The notes: generated by a model not told the origin, from the sequence alone. 64,000 nucleotides of DNA from Arthrobacter sp. Leaf337 (GCF_001423745.1 NZ_LMPC01000002.1:182288-246287); one strand, 5' to 3'; shown: positions 17,845 through 26,740, counted from the stretch's first letter. A program made the numbers and translations.

Positions 17845-17960
17845 CATGACTACCATGGCGATCGAGGCCCTGGAGCGGGACGGCAGGACCGGTCCGCATC
17901 CAGCCAGCTTCAACGGCTAAAGGAGCGCGTCCCGGGCCCGATCAAGGGCTCGCATCGCAG

Positions 17961-18002
17961 CGCCGGGGATGGCGGCACCGGCCGTCATCGCCGGCGTTTT
18001 TT
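17961..18002 (+). terminator. Intrinsic terminator after the MFS exporter
   Basis: CGCCGGGGATGGCGG at 17961-17975 pairs with 17982-17996 (13 of 15 positions) and is followed by TTTTTT at 17997-18002. Confidence 0.85.
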
Positions 18003-18034
18003 GGTGCCCAAACCACTGATTCACGTAAAAACAT

Positions 18035-18083
18035 CCTAATGTCAGGACAAACTATTGACATTAGTGAGCTGAATCACCATGAT
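18035..18083 (+). promoter_or_regulatory. Inositol-type operator and promoter of the ABC importer
   Basis: The palindrome core TGTCAGGACA lies at 18040-18049 inside 18035-18054 (CCTAATGTCAGGACAAACTA). Directly after it are TTGACA (18055-18060) and CATGAT (18078-18083), 17 bases apart, which look like a sigma-70-type -35 and -10. A repressor at the palindrome would abut the -35. Confidence 0.68.
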
Positions 18084-18149
18084 CTAGGTAGACAGTGCTC
18101 CGGCGGCTGCAGAGTGGCAGCCCGGAACCTGAGATCAAAGGAGATTAAC

Positions 18150-19145
18150 GTGGCAAAATTTTCTTGGCGCAAGGCGGCTCTCGTTGCGGCGGTGGTGCCG
18201 ATGATGGCGCTGAGCGCATGCTCAAGCAGCGGCGGAAAGCCTGCCGAAAGCGGTGGCGGCGCAGGCGGCGGCCAGGTGGCCACGACTGAGCGGATCAAGA
18301 TCGCCCTCATCACCCACGCCGCAGCCGGAGACACCTTCTGGGACATCGTCCGCAAGGGCGCGGAGGAAGCCGCAGCGAAAGACAACGTGGAACTGCTGTA
18401 CACCTCCGATCCGGAAGGCGGCCGCCAGGCCCAGCTGATCGAACAGGCCGTGGATCAGAAGGTGGACGGCATCGCGGTCACCCTGGCCAAGCCGGACGCC
18501 CTGAAGGATGCCCTGAAGAAGGCGACTGACGCCGGCATCCCCGTAGTCAGCCTCAACGCCGGTGAAGATGCCTCGAAGCAGCTCGGAGCCTTCACCCACT
18601 TCGGCTCAAACGAAAAGCTCGCCGGACAGGCAGTCGGAGAGAAGCTGGCTTCCCTGAACTTCAAGCACCCCATCTGCATCATCCAGGAGCAAGGCCACGT
18701 TGGCCTCGAAGCGCGCTGCGCCGGCGTGAAGGCGAAAGTAGCCGGCACCGAAATCCTGTATGTCAACGGCCGCGACATGACCGAAGTTTCATCCACCATC
18801 ACGGCCAAGCTGCAGGCCACCAAGGACGCCGACGCGATCATCGGCCTCGGCGCCCCCATCACCCTGACGGCACTGAAGTCCATCACCGACGCCGGCAGCT
18901 CCGCTAAGGCGGCGTCGTTCGACATGAACGCCGACCTGGCGCAGAAGATCGTCGACGGCACCATCCTGTTCACGGTGGACCAGCAGCCATGGCTGCAGGG
19001 GTACGGCTCCATTGATGCGCTGTGGCAGTTCAATCGCGGTGGCTTCGAAGTGGGTGGCGGAATGCCTGTCCTGACCGGCCCCACAGTCGTGGACAAGGAA
19101 TCCGCCGCCGACGTCCTCAAATTCGCCCAGCAGGGCGTCCGCTAA
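18150..19145 (+). CDS. ABC importer sugar-binding lipoprotein, likely inositol
   Basis: The protein has 331 residues. Signal peptide and lipobox are visible (MMALSAC, lipid Cys24), followed by a Gly-rich linker. The rest fits a type I periplasmic-binding protein of the RbsB class: KIALITHAAAGDTFWDIVRKG, YTSDPEGGRQAQLIEQAVDQ, VDGIAVTLAKPDAL, and a late hinge SFDMNADLAQKIVDG. GTG at 18150 follows AAAGGAG. Class 4 (CUT2) importers carry pentoses, ribose, inositol or fructose; inositol is inferred from the operator and neighbours. Confidence 0.88.
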   Translation: MAKFSWRKAALVAAVVPMMALSACSSSGGKPAESGGGAGGGQVATTERIKIALITHAAAGDTFWDIVRKGAEEAAAKDNVELLYTSDPEGGRQAQLIEQAVDQKVDGIAVTLAKPDALKDALKKATDAGIPVVSLNAGEDASKQLGAFTHFGSNEKLAGQAVGEKLASLNFKHPICIIQEQGHVGLEARCAGVKAKVAGTEILYVNGRDMTEVSSTITAKLQATKDADAIIGLGAPITLTALKSITDAGSSAKAASFDMNADLAQKIVDGTILFTVDQQPWLQGYGSIDALWQFNRGGFEVGGGMPVLTGPTVVDKESAADVLKFAQQGVR

Positions 19146-19216
19146 CCAGCAGGCATCCCTGGCTGCGGGAGGGCCGGGTACCGGTCCTCCCGCAGCCAGA
19201 TCAACAAGGAGTTTCC

Positions 19217-20266
19217 ATGACACAGACGTTAGCCAAGCCGGCCCCGCTGGCACCGGATGAGCGGATCGGCCGCCGCAGCCCGTTCCAGAAGCTGCTCGGG
19301 CGCCCCGAAGTCGGCGCCCTGGTAGGCGCAATAGTCCTGTTCGTATTCTTCTCAGTGGTTTCGTCCACCTTCATCCAGCCGAGCTCGTTCGCGACTGTGC
19401 TGTACGGATCCTCCACCATCGGCATCATGGCCGTGGGCGTCTCACTGCTCATGATCGGCGGTGAGTTCGACCTCTCCACCGGTGTTGCAGTCATCAGCTC
19501 CGCCCTGACCGCCTCCATGTTCGCATGGTACTTCTCGCTCAACGTCTGGGTCGGTGTTGCCCTGGCCCTGGTGGTTTCACTCGGGATCGGTTTCATCAAC
19601 GGCTGGATACTGGTGAAGACCAAGCTGCCCAGCTTCATCGTCACGCTGGCGACGTTCCTGATGCTGACCGGTCTGAACCTGGCACTCACCCGCATGATCT
19701 CCAACGGTGTATCGTCCCCGTCGATCGCCCAGATGGATGGTTTTGCCTCGGCCCGGGCCGTCTTCGCCTCGTCGGTGAACATTGCCGGTGTCGAAGTGAA
19801 AATCACCGTGTTCTTCTGGATTGTCCTGGTGGCCGTGGCGTCCTGGGTGCTGTTGCGGACCAAGGTGGGCAACTGGATCTTCGCCTCCGGTGGCGACGCC
19901 AACGCCGCCCGCGCCGTGGGTGTGCCGGTCACCAAGACCAAGATCGGCCTGTTCATGGCTGTGGGCTTCTGCGGCTGGGTGCTGGGCATGCACAACCTGT
20001 TCGCCTTCGACTCCGTGCAGTCCGGTGAAGGCGTGGGCAACGAGTTCCTCTACATCATCGCCGCGGTGATCGGCGGCTGCCTGTTGACCGGCGGCTACGG
20101 CTCGGCGGTGGGCGGCGCGATCGGCGCGTTCATCTTCGGCATGGCTAACAAGGGCATCGTGTACGCGCAGTGGAACCCGGACTGGTTCAAGTTCTTCCTG
20201 GGCCTGATGCTGCTGCTGGCCACCATCGTCAACCTGATCGTCAAGCGCCGCGCGGAACTGAAGTAA
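19217..20266 (+). CDS. ABC sugar importer permease (RbsC/FrcC type)
   Basis: The protein has 349 residues of the BPD_transp_2 family with about 8-10 membrane helices. Characteristic parts are [68 protein letters not shown] (the coupling region) and [29 protein letters not shown] lies before the ATG at 19217. It pairs with the upstream binding lipoprotein and downstream ATPase. Confidence 0.92.
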   Translation: MTQTLAKPAPLAPDERIGRRSPFQKLLGRPEVGALVGAIVLFVFFSVVSSTFIQPSSFATVLYGSSTIGIMAVGVSLLMIGGEFDLSTGVAVISSALTASMFAWYFSLNVWVGVALALVVSLGIGFINGWILVKTKLPSFIVTLATFLMLTGLNLALTRMISNGVSSPSIAQMDGFASARAVFASSVNIAGVEVKITVFFWIVLVAVASWVLLRTKVGNWIFASGGDANAARAVGVPVTKTKIGLFMAVGFCGWVLGMHNLFAFDSVQSGEGVGNEFLYIIAAVIGGCLLTGGYGSAVGGAIGAFIFGMANKGIVYAQWNPDWFKFFLGLMLLLATIVNLIVKRRAELK

Positions 20267-20282
20267 AGGGGCCTCCGAGACC

Positions 20283-21200
20283 ATGAATGCCAAAGAGATC
20301 GACCAGCAAACCCTGCTGCAGAACGAAACGGACCCGCTGACCCATACCCCGGTGCACTTGCTTGCACTGGACAAGGTCGGCAAGAACTACGGCAACATCG
20401 TCGCGCTGAGCGACGTGACCATGGCCGTGGACAACGGCCGCGTCACCTGCGTCCTGGGCGACAACGGCGCCGGGAAGTCCACGCTCATCAAGATCATCGC
20501 CGGCCTGCACCAGCACGATCACGGCGTCCTGAAGGTGATGGGGGAGGAACGGAAGTTTACCTCGCCCCGTGACGCGCTCGACGTCGGCATCGCCACCGTG
20601 TACCAGGACCTCGCCGTCGTGCCGCTGATGCCGATCTGGCGGAACTTCTTCCTCGGCTCCGAACTGACCAGCGGTTTTGGGCCGTTCAAGAGCCTGGACG
20701 TGCAGAAGATGAAGGACATCACCAAGCACGAACTCGCCGAGATGGGCATCGACCTCCGCGACGTGGAGCAGCCCATCGGCCAGCTCTCCGGCGGTGAACG
20801 CCAGTGTGTCGCGATCGCCCGTGCCGTGTACTTCGGTGCGAAGGTCCTGATCCTGGACGAACCGACCGCGGCCCTGGGCGTCAAGCAGTCCGGCGTGGTG
20901 CTCCGCTACATCCTGCAGGCCCGCGACCGCGGTCTGGGCGTCATCTTCATCACCCACAACCCGCACCACGCCTTCCCCGTCGGCGACCGGTTCCTGCTCC
21001 TCAAGCGCGGCAAGTCGATCGGCTATTACGACAAGAAGGACATCACGCTCGACGAGCTCACCGCCCAGATGGCCGGCGGCGCGGAACTGGCCGAACTCGC
21101 CCACGAACTCGAACAGCTCGGTGGCCACGGCGACGTGGTCAAGGAAGTCAAGAGCGAAGTGGCCGACGTGGCACAGACCACCGGGAAGGCCTACAGCTGA
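20283..21200 (+). CDS. ABC sugar importer ATPase, single-domain
   Basis: The protein has 305 residues with one nucleotide-binding domain: Walker [11 protein letters not shown]-loop [10 protein letters not shown], signature [14 protein letters not shown], Walker [13 protein letters not shown] and switch His in IFITHNPHH. Many sugar importers of this class (RbsA-type) have two fused domains of about 500 residues; this one is FrcA-like and probably acts as a homodimer. The unit ends at a strong hairpin before the next dehydrogenase gene. Confidence 0.93.
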   Translation: MNAKEIDQQTLLQNETDPLTHTPVHLLALDKVGKNYGNIVALSDVTMAVDNGRVTCVLGDNGAGKSTLIKIIAGLHQHDHGVLKVMGEERKFTSPRDALDVGIATVYQDLAVVPLMPIWRNFFLGSELTSGFGPFKSLDVQKMKDITKHELAEMGIDLRDVEQPIGQLSGGERQCVAIARAVYFGAKVLILDEPTAALGVKQSGVVLRYILQARDRGLGVIFITHNPHHAFPVGDRFLLLKRGKSIGYYDKKDITLDELTAQMAGGAELAELAHELEQLGGHGDVVKEVKSEVADVAQTTGKAYS

Positions 21201-21219
21201 CCAGCTGACCCAACGCCAC

Positions 21220-21253
21220 GAGCAGGGCCCGCCCACCCGGGCCGGCCCTGCTC
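21220..21253 (+). terminator. Hairpin after the ABC importer operon
   Basis: GAGCAGGGCC at 21220-21229 pairs perfectly with GGCCCTGCTC at 21244-21253 around a C/G-rich loop. No U tract follows, so it may only reduce transcription into the downstream iolG-like genes. Confidence 0.5.
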
Positions 21254-21321
21254 AGCCATGCAATGGCACCCGGAACCTGCCGGGCATAAGCATCTTCGAA
21301 CCAAAAGAAAGGACAAGCCCC

Positions 21322-22443
21322 TTGGCCTACATCACTCAAAACTCCGCCGGAATCCCGGCGCCTGTGCGGATCGGACTCATCGGCTCAGGTTGGATGGGGG
21401 CATTCCACGCAGAGAGCATCGCCCGCCGCGTTCCGGGCGCAGTCCTGGCGGCAATCGCAGACCCCAATGTTGAATCCGCGGAAGCGCTGGCCCGCTCCCT
21501 GGGCACCGCCAAGGTCACTCCTAACGCCGAGGACATCCTGGCTGACCCCGAGATTGACGCAGTGATCATCGCCAGCCCTGCGCGGTTCCATTCCTCCCTC
21601 ATCGCGCAGGCGGCCGCCGCCGGAAAGCACGTGTTTTGCGAGAAGCCCGCCGGCCAGGGGCTTGATGAGCTGGACGCCGCCCTCGCCGCGGTGGAAGCAT
21701 CGGGGGTGCACTTCCAGGTCGGGTTCAACCGCCGCTATGCAGAGGATTTCCTGGCTGCCAAGAAGGACCTGGCCGCCGGCGTTGCAGGAACACCGCAGCT
21801 CCTGCGGTCGCTGACCCGGGATCCCGGAAAGGGAAGCATCCCGAACGCAGCGAGGGTCCCGGCGTGGACCATCTTCCTGGAAACCCTTATCCATGATTTC
21901 GACACCCTCAACTGGTTCAACGAGGGCGCCGAGCCCGTGGAGGTCTACGCAGTTGCCGATGCCCTTGTAGAGCCCGGGCTGCGGGACCAGGGCTTCCTGG
22001 ACACGGCCGTTGTGACCATCCGCTATGGCAACGGCGCCATCGCAGTGGCCGAGGCAAACTTCAGCGCGCTGTACGGGTACGACATCCGCGGCGAGGTCTT
22101 CGGTTCTAAGGGGATGGTGCAGGCCGGCCGTGCCACGGAAACGGCGGCCCGCCGCTTCACGGCAGACGGGATGTCCGCCGACACGCCGCGGCTCAATGTT
22201 GAACTGTTCCGGCAGGCCTACACGGACGAACTTGCCGACTTCGCTGCCGCGGTGCGTGCCAAGCGTGACGGCCTGCCGCCGTCGTCGTCCGCCGTCACCC
22301 TCACGCCCGGTGCCGGTGCCGCTGACGCGAGGCGGGCGCTGGCGATGGCGCTGGCCTGCATAGAGTCAGTCAAGCAGGGCGCCCCCGCGCCCGTGCCGGC
22401 TCTGGCAGCATCAGCCGTCGAATATGCAGGGGAGAAATCATGA
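21322..22443 (+). CDS. Gfo/Idh/MocA oxidoreductase (second IolG-like)
   Basis: The protein has 373 residues. NAD-binding motif RIGLIGSGWMGAFHAESIA, EKP motif HVFCEKPAGQG, and catalytic region FLETLIHDFDTLNWF are all present. A TTG start at 21322 is chosen: AAAGGA lies nine bases before it and no ATG or GTG in this frame fits as well; the open frame extends back into the ATPase gene. It may oxidise another inositol stereoisomer (scyllo or D-chiro) or a related polyol. The next dehydrogenase overlaps its end by four bases. Confidence 0.82.
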   Translation: MAYITQNSAGIPAPVRIGLIGSGWMGAFHAESIARRVPGAVLAAIADPNVESAEALARSLGTAKVTPNAEDILADPEIDAVIIASPARFHSSLIAQAAAAGKHVFCEKPAGQGLDELDAALAAVEASGVHFQVGFNRRYAEDFLAAKKDLAAGVAGTPQLLRSLTRDPGKGSIPNAARVPAWTIFLETLIHDFDTLNWFNEGAEPVEVYAVADALVEPGLRDQGFLDTAVVTIRYGNGAIAVAEANFSALYGYDIRGEVFGSKGMVQAGRATETAARRFTADGMSADTPRLNVELFRQAYTDELADFAAAVRAKRDGLPPSSSAVTLTPGAGAADARRALAMALACIESVKQGAPAPVPALAASAVEYAGEKS

Positions 22444-23474
22444 AGGACGTCATTCTCGGCCTGGTCGGAGTGGGGCGGATCGGCGTTATGCACGCCAACA
22501 ACATCGCAGCCCTGAACGGAGTCCTCAATCCGGACGGCATCAACGTCCGGCTCCGGCTCACCGACGTGGCCGAAGACCACGCGCGGACCGTTGCGGCCGG
22601 GCTCGGCGCCGAGTTCCTTCCCTCAGTGGAAGCGCTCCTGTCCTCCGGCCTGGACGGCCTGGTCATCGCCACGGGTACGGCAACCCACCCGGAGCTGATC
22701 AAGGCAGGCGTGGATGCCGGGATTCCGGTCTTCTGCGAGAAGCCGGTGGCATTGAACGTGGCGGATGCCGTGCCGGTGCTCGACTACATCCGCGACAACA
22801 ACGGCGTGGTCCAGATCGGCCACCAGCGCCGCTTCGACGCCGGCTACCTGGAAGCGCGCCGCGCTTACCAGGCCGGCGAACTGGGCTGGATCCATTCGCT
22901 GCGCGCCGTCACGTGCGACATGGCGCCTCCGCCCGTGGAGTTCCTGGCCAGCTCCGGCGGCCTCTTCCGGGACTGCTCCGTCCACGACTTCGACATCCTC
23001 CGCTGGCTGACCGGCCGCGAAATCGTCGAGGTATATGCCAGGGGCTCCAACAACGGCGACCCCGCCATCGGGGAGGTGGGGGACGTGGACACCGCCCTCG
23101 CGCTGGTGACGTTCGACGACGGCACGGTGGGGACCGTCTCTGCCACCCGGTACAACGGGGCGGGCCACGACGTCCGCCTCGAAATCCAGGGTTCGCGCCG
23201 TTCGCTGATGGTGGGGCTGGACGACAAGACAGCGATGGCATCGGCCGAACCCGGCGTCGGTTTCCCCGCGGGCGAGCCGCACAAGACCTTCGCCGAACGC
23301 TTCGACCAGGCCTACCGCTCCGAGATGGAAGCCTTTGTGGAGCTGATCCTGGGCCGCAGGGAGAACCCGTGCACCCCGGAAGACGCCGTCGCGGCTTCCC
23401 GTGTGGCCGACGCCGCCCAGGAGTCTCTGGCAACGGGCGTCCCGGTCCGCGTGGCCCAGAAAGTGGCCAGCTGA
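22440..23474 (+). CDS. Gfo/Idh/MocA oxidoreductase (third IolG-like)
   Basis: The protein has 344 residues with GLVGVGRIGVMHANNIA at the N-terminus, PVFCEKPVALN, QIGHQRRFDAGYLEARRAY and the catalytic FRDCSVHDFDILRWL. It is closer in motif pattern to inositol 2-dehydrogenase (QRRFD, CSVHDFD) than the preceding paralogue is. The ATG lies in an ATGA overlap. Three dehydrogenases in one region suggest use of several inositol isomers; actual substrates cannot be read from sequence. Confidence 0.85.
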   Translation: MKDVILGLVGVGRIGVMHANNIAALNGVLNPDGINVRLRLTDVAEDHARTVAAGLGAEFLPSVEALLSSGLDGLVIATGTATHPELIKAGVDAGIPVFCEKPVALNVADAVPVLDYIRDNNGVVQIGHQRRFDAGYLEARRAYQAGELGWIHSLRAVTCDMAPPPVEFLASSGGLFRDCSVHDFDILRWLTGREIVEVYARGSNNGDPAIGEVGDVDTALALVTFDDGTVGTVSATRYNGAGHDVRLEIQGSRRSLMVGLDDKTAMASAEPGVGFPAGEPHKTFAERFDQAYRSEMEAFVELILGRRENPCTPEDAVAASRVADAAQESLATGVPVRVAQKVAS

Positions 23475-23510
23475 GCCGGCCTGCCACCGCGGCGGAAAGA
23501 CCTAGCCAAA

Positions 23511-23555
23511 CAACTGATGCCCCCCACCGCGTGCGGTGAGGGGCATCAGTTGTCT
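23511..23555. terminator. Bidirectional terminator between iolG3 and iolB
   Basis: ACAACTGATGCCCC at the left pairs with GGGGCATCAGTTGT at the right, with an inner ACCGC/GCGGT stem and a GTGC-type loop. Convergent genes flank it. Confidence 0.8.
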
Positions 23556-23564
23556 TGCCGGAAC

Positions 23565-24467
23565 CTAGGCGCCGAAGGGAAGCCGGGGGTCCACGTCCTG
23601 GCCTTCCCAGGTCTGGCGGATCCAGCCGTGGTGGGGGTCATCGCTGATGAGCCATTCGCGGACGGGGCCGGGGCCGGCCATCACGTTCAGGTAGTACAGG
23701 TCGTACCCCGGGGCAGCCATCGCGGGACCGTGCCAGCCGTAGGGGACCAGGACGACGTCGCCCGTGCGGACCTCCGCCGAGACGTCGATGGGCCGCTCGT
23801 CGGAGGCGTACACGCGCTGGTAGCCGATGGCGTCGCCCTGCTCGCCGGAGCCAGCGGCCGGGCCGTCCGGCGCCACGCGGGTCTCGAAGTAGTAGATTTC
23901 CTCGAGGTTGGTTTCGCCGTCCTTTTCCTCGTCGTGCTTGTGCGGGGGATAGGAGGACCAGTTCCCGGCCGGAGTGAGGACTTCGCAGACGATGAAGCGG
24001 TCCGCTTCGAGCGCGGCCGGGGTGCCGAAGTTGTGGACCTGCCGGGAGCAGTTGCCGGCACCCCGCAGTTCCACCGGGGTCTCGGCTGCCGTGACGAGGC
24101 GGGTGGGGTAGGAGGTCTTGGCCGGGGCCGTCGCTACGGCAACCCTGCCGCCGGCCTCCGAACTGATGCTGACAGCCTTGTCCGTGCCGGTGTACAGGAC
24201 GTCGCTGGGGCCGTGGAAGACGCTGGCCCTGCCAGCCAGCCGATAGTCCTGGCCGTCGATGGTGGCGGTGAAGGATCCGCTGAGCGGAACCACGATGCGC
24301 TCCTCGCCTGCGGCGGGGAGTTCGACGGCGGCACCCGCAGCGAGCGTCGCCACCTTGAGCCCGGTGTGCGCCCAGCCGTCCACTTCCAGGGCGGAGTCGG
24401 AGGTTCCAAGGGAGACGTCCCACTTACCGTCGGCAGCGGAACCCAGCGGATATACCCAGTTGGCCAT
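23565..24467 (-). CDS. iolB: 5-deoxy-glucuronate isomerase
   Basis: The protein has 300 residues with a double cupin fold. The metal-site segments are YPPHKHDEEKDGETNLEE followed by IYYFE, and VPYGWHGPAM with LYYLNVMAG. It isomerises 5-deoxy-glucuronate to 2-deoxy-5-keto-gluconate, the step between IolD and IolC. The ATG at 24467 follows GAAAGAA. It lies downstream of gntR on the same strand rather than in the large iol operon. Confidence 0.95.
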   Translation of the reverse strand: MANWVYPLGSAADGKWDVSLGTSDSALEVDGWAHTGLKVATLAAGAAVELPAAGEERIVVPLSGSFTATIDGQDYRLAGRASVFHGPSDVLYTGTDKAVSISSEAGGRVAVATAPAKTSYPTRLVTAAETPVELRGAGNCSRQVHNFGTPAALEADRFIVCEVLTPAGNWSSYPPHKHDEEKDGETNLEEIYYFETRVAPDGPAAGSGEQGDAIGYQRVYASDERPIDVSAEVRTGDVVLVPYGWHGPAMAAPGYDLYYLNVMAGPGPVREWLISDDPHHGWIRQTWEGQDVDPRLPFGA

Positions 24468-24520
24468 AGATTCTGTTCTTTCGTTTAAGTGCTTGCTGCC
24501 GCAGCGGTTAGCGCTGGCGC

Positions 24521-25261
24521 CTAACGCTGGACAAGGGTCATTTCAAAGCTGTAGGAGTCACCGCGGTAGACGTGGTGGCCGGTTTCCACCATGCGTCCCG
24601 TGTCGTCGACTGCGGTGCGTTCCATGGTCACCAAAGCCAAACCCGGCTCGGTGTCCAGCAGCGGCGCCTGGTAGTCGTTCGCCACCATGGCGCCGATGCG
24701 CTGTGAGGCCAGGCGGAAGTTGACGCCGCCGTTGCGGAGAATTGCGTACAGACCCTGGCCGGCGAGCTGGGCTTCGTCGATCATGGTGATGTCGTCGCGG
24801 ACCCAGTTTTCCATCAGGGCCAGCGGTTTGCCGCCCACTTTGCGCAACCGGGTGAAGTGGTAGACCTTCGCGCCGGCCGGTAGCTGGAGGGCTTCGCGAG
24901 TGGCGGCGTCGGCCTCGATGTGGGAGAAGCTGAGCACCTCGGTGGTGGGCTTGCTCCCGTTATTGGTGAGGTCGTCGTAAAGGCTCGAGAGTTCCAGTGG
25001 CCGCCGGACCTGGCTGGAAACGACCTGTGTTCCCACCCCGCGCTTGCGCACCAGGAGCCCGGAACGCACCAGCTCGTCCATGGCCTTGCGCATGGTGGGC
25101 CGGGACAGGTTGAGCTGGGCGGCAAGGTCGATCTCGTTGTCCAGCCGGCTGCCCGGCGGCAGGAGTCCGGTGTGGATGGCGGACTCGATGCCCTGGACCA
25201 CCTGATGGTAGAGGGGCACCGGCGAAGAGCGGTCGATGCTGAGATTAAGTTGATTCGCCAC
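24521..25261 (-). CDS. GntR-family (HutC/UTRA) regulator, likely IolR-type
   Basis: The protein has 246 residues. The winged helix is at residues 15-80 (VPLYHQVVQGIESAIHTGLL, LAAQLNLSRPTMRKAMDELV) and a UTRA ligand domain follows (VYHFTRLRKVGGKPLALMEN, VTMERTAVDDTGRMVETGHH). GTG at 25261 is chosen because AAGGGAG lies just before it and the domain starts there; the open frame runs further upstream. Position next to iolB, and a weak form of the palindrome in its own upstream DNA, make it the best candidate for the repressor of the inositol regulon. In Corynebacterium IolR is also of the GntR family. Confidence 0.88.
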   Translation of the reverse strand: MANQLNLSIDRSSPVPLYHQVVQGIESAIHTGLLPPGSRLDNEIDLAAQLNLSRPTMRKAMDELVRSGLLVRKRGVGTQVVSSQVRRPLELSSLYDDLTNNGSKPTTEVLSFSHIEADAATREALQLPAGAKVYHFTRLRKVGGKPLALMENWVRDDITMIDEAQLAGQGLYAILRNGGVNFRLASQRIGAMVANDYQAPLLDTEPGLALVTMERTAVDDTGRMVETGHHVYRGDSYSFEMTLVQR

Positions 25262-25314
25262 TGAGCGCTCCCTTGTGCTCCGCGGCCTCCGAGGGTGCCC
25301 GGGTGCCGCGTATG

Positions 25315-26163
25315 TCAGCCTATGTTCTCTTGATAGGACATACTGCCGTTTTGACGATAATAGCAGGCCTCCACGAATGCCCGGAAGGGGGCAACGCGTT
25401 CCTGGGCCGGGAGTTCCAGGACTTCCGGGTGCCACTGAACGGATGCCACCCAGCGGGCAGGATCCTCCAACGCTTCCACGGTGCCGTCGCCGGCGACCGC
25501 TGTCACGATCAGTCCGTCGGCCACCCGCGCCACGGCCTGGTGGTGGCCGGAAGCGATCCTGACCGTCAGGCCTTGCGCCGTGCCCCGCGATGCGTAGAGG
25601 CGTCCCACTTTGGACCCGGGAATAATGTCAACGTCGTGCCAGGCCCACGCTCCCGCGGCCCCGCCTTCACCGCCGCCAATCGCCGCACCACCCGCCGCCG
25701 GTTCGTGGTGCGTCACGGGGCCGTCCGCCATGTCCTGCACCAGGGTGCCGCCGTAGAGGACGTTGAGGAGCTGGTGTCCGCGGCAGATCCCGAGCAGCGG
25801 CAGGCCCGCTTCGATGGTTCCCCGCGCCACCGCCACATCCAGTGCGTCCTGCTCGACGTTGACGTCATAGCACTCGGCGCCCGGCTCTTCCCCGTAAAGC
25901 CGGGGGTCCAGGTCTCCGCCGCCGGGGAGTACGACGCCGTCCAGCCCCTTGAGCGTTTCGGCCAGCCCGCCGCCGTCGGAACCGCCGTCGGAATCCGGGG
26001 TGAGGAGCACCGGCTCCCCGCCTCCGTCGCGGACCAGGTCCACGATGTAATCGAACAGCTCATTGGCCTCCCCGACCCGCGGGTCGGCGTCCCGGGAGCT
26101 GCTGAGGCGGACCGGGATTCCGATCCGGGGGCGTCCAGGCGGGGGCGGGGGAGGAGTGCGCAT
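25315..26163 (-). CDS. Class I glutamine amidotransferase-like, PuuD/C26 type
   Basis: The protein has 282 residues. The catalytic Cys is in LLGICRGHQLLNVLYGG, with GVVLPGGGDLDP before it, SGHHQAV in the middle, and the His-Glu pair in VQWHPEVLE. This is the gamma-glutamyl-gamma-aminobutyrate hydrolase (PuuD) pattern. Five Pro residues follow MRT at the N-terminus. No puu genes are beside it, so the substrate is open. Its 3' end carries the presumed control site of gntR, 53 bases downstream. Confidence 0.83.
   Translation of the reverse strand: MRTPPPPPPGRPRIGIPVRLSSSRDADPRVGEANELFDYIVDLVRDGGGEPVLLTPDSDGGSDGGGLAETLKGLDGVVLPGGGDLDPRLYGEEPGAECYDVNVEQDALDVAVARGTIEAGLPLLGICRGHQLLNVLYGGTLVQDMADGPVTHHEPAAGGAAIGGGEGGAAGAWAWHDVDIIPGSKVGRLYASRGTAQGLTVRIASGHHQAVARVADGLIVTAVAGDGTVEALEDPARWVASVQWHPEVLELPAQERVAPFRAFVEACYYRQNGSMSYQENIG
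25326..25345 (-). promoter_or_regulatory. Degenerate inositol-type operator upstream of gntR
   Basis: On the minus strand this reads CAGTATGTCCTATCAAGAGA, with one good half (AGTATGTC) and one weak half of the palindrome. Another half-like TATGTCAG occurs at 25310-25317. The site lies inside the last codons of the amidotransferase gene, so gntR would be controlled from within that gene. Confidence 0.45.
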
Positions 26164-26203
26164 GACTCATTCTGCAACAGCCTGAAACGGTTAGGCTTGC
26201 CGG

Positions 26204-26692
26204 ATGAACAACAGATACCTTGTGTCCCGCCAGCGCTTCATTGCGGCCGGTCCCGAGGCCATTTTCGAAGTGCTGGCAACGCCCGCCCTGCACAGCGTGA
26301 TCGACGGGTCGGACACGGTCAAGGCGGCGCAGCCTCGTGGTCCGGAGCGGCTGTCCGCCGGCGCCAGGTTCGGCATGGAGATGAACGTGATGGTGGACTA
26401 CAAGATCCTCAACACCGTCTGTGAGTTCGAGGAAGGCAAACGCATTGCCTGGCGGCATTTCTTCGGGCATGTGTGGCGCTATGTGCTCGAACCCTCCGTC
26501 GATGCCGCGGGCACTCGGGGCACGCTGGTCACCGAGCAGTGGGACGCGCGGAGCGTCCGCGGGAAGTCGTTCCTCCGGCTGGCCGGCTACCTGCGCCGCC
26601 ACCCCGCCAACCTGGAGGCCACCTTGGCGAAGCTGGACCAGTATGTCGCCGGTTCCGGCCACGATGCTGATCAGGACCGCATCCAACAGTAA
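26204..26692 (+). CDS. SRPBCC-family protein (polyketide cyclase/dehydrase-like)
   Basis: The protein has 162 residues. The order fits a START-like ligand-binding fold: YLVSRQRFIAAGPEAIFEVLATPALHSVIDG at the N-terminus, an internal GARFGMEMNV strand, VCEFEEGKRIAWRHF, and a long C-terminal helix with NLEATLAKLDQYV. It is distinct from the AHSA1 pair at 3.7-4.8 kb. The ligand is unknown. It is divergent from the amidotransferase with 40 bases between. Confidence 0.75.
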   Translation: MNNRYLVSRQRFIAAGPEAIFEVLATPALHSVIDGSDTVKAAQPRGPERLSAGARFGMEMNVMVDYKILNTVCEFEEGKRIAWRHFFGHVWRYVLEPSVDAAGTRGTLVTEQWDARSVRGKSFLRLAGYLRRHPANLEATLAKLDQYVAGSGHDADQDRIQQ

Positions 26693-26740
26693 TGTTGAAG
26701 GAACCCGCGCTGCGGGGCAAGACCGAAGGCAGGAGCCAGG

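Larger units (their letters stand above)
17845..18149. other. Intergenic region before the ABC importer
   Basis: About 305 bases without a gene. It holds the terminator of the MFS gene, then an inositol-type operator, a promoter and a leader of about 65 bases before the GTG start of the binding protein. Confidence 0.6.

Noticed and set aside
23511..23555. Palindrome considered as an operator for iolB
   Set aside because: Its length, stability and position between convergent gene ends fit a terminator; it lies after the iolB stop rather than before its start.
24497..24527. Hairpin across the gntR stop codon considered as a terminator before iolB
   Set aside because: The stem is imperfect and has no U tract, so gntR-iolB co-transcription is more likely.
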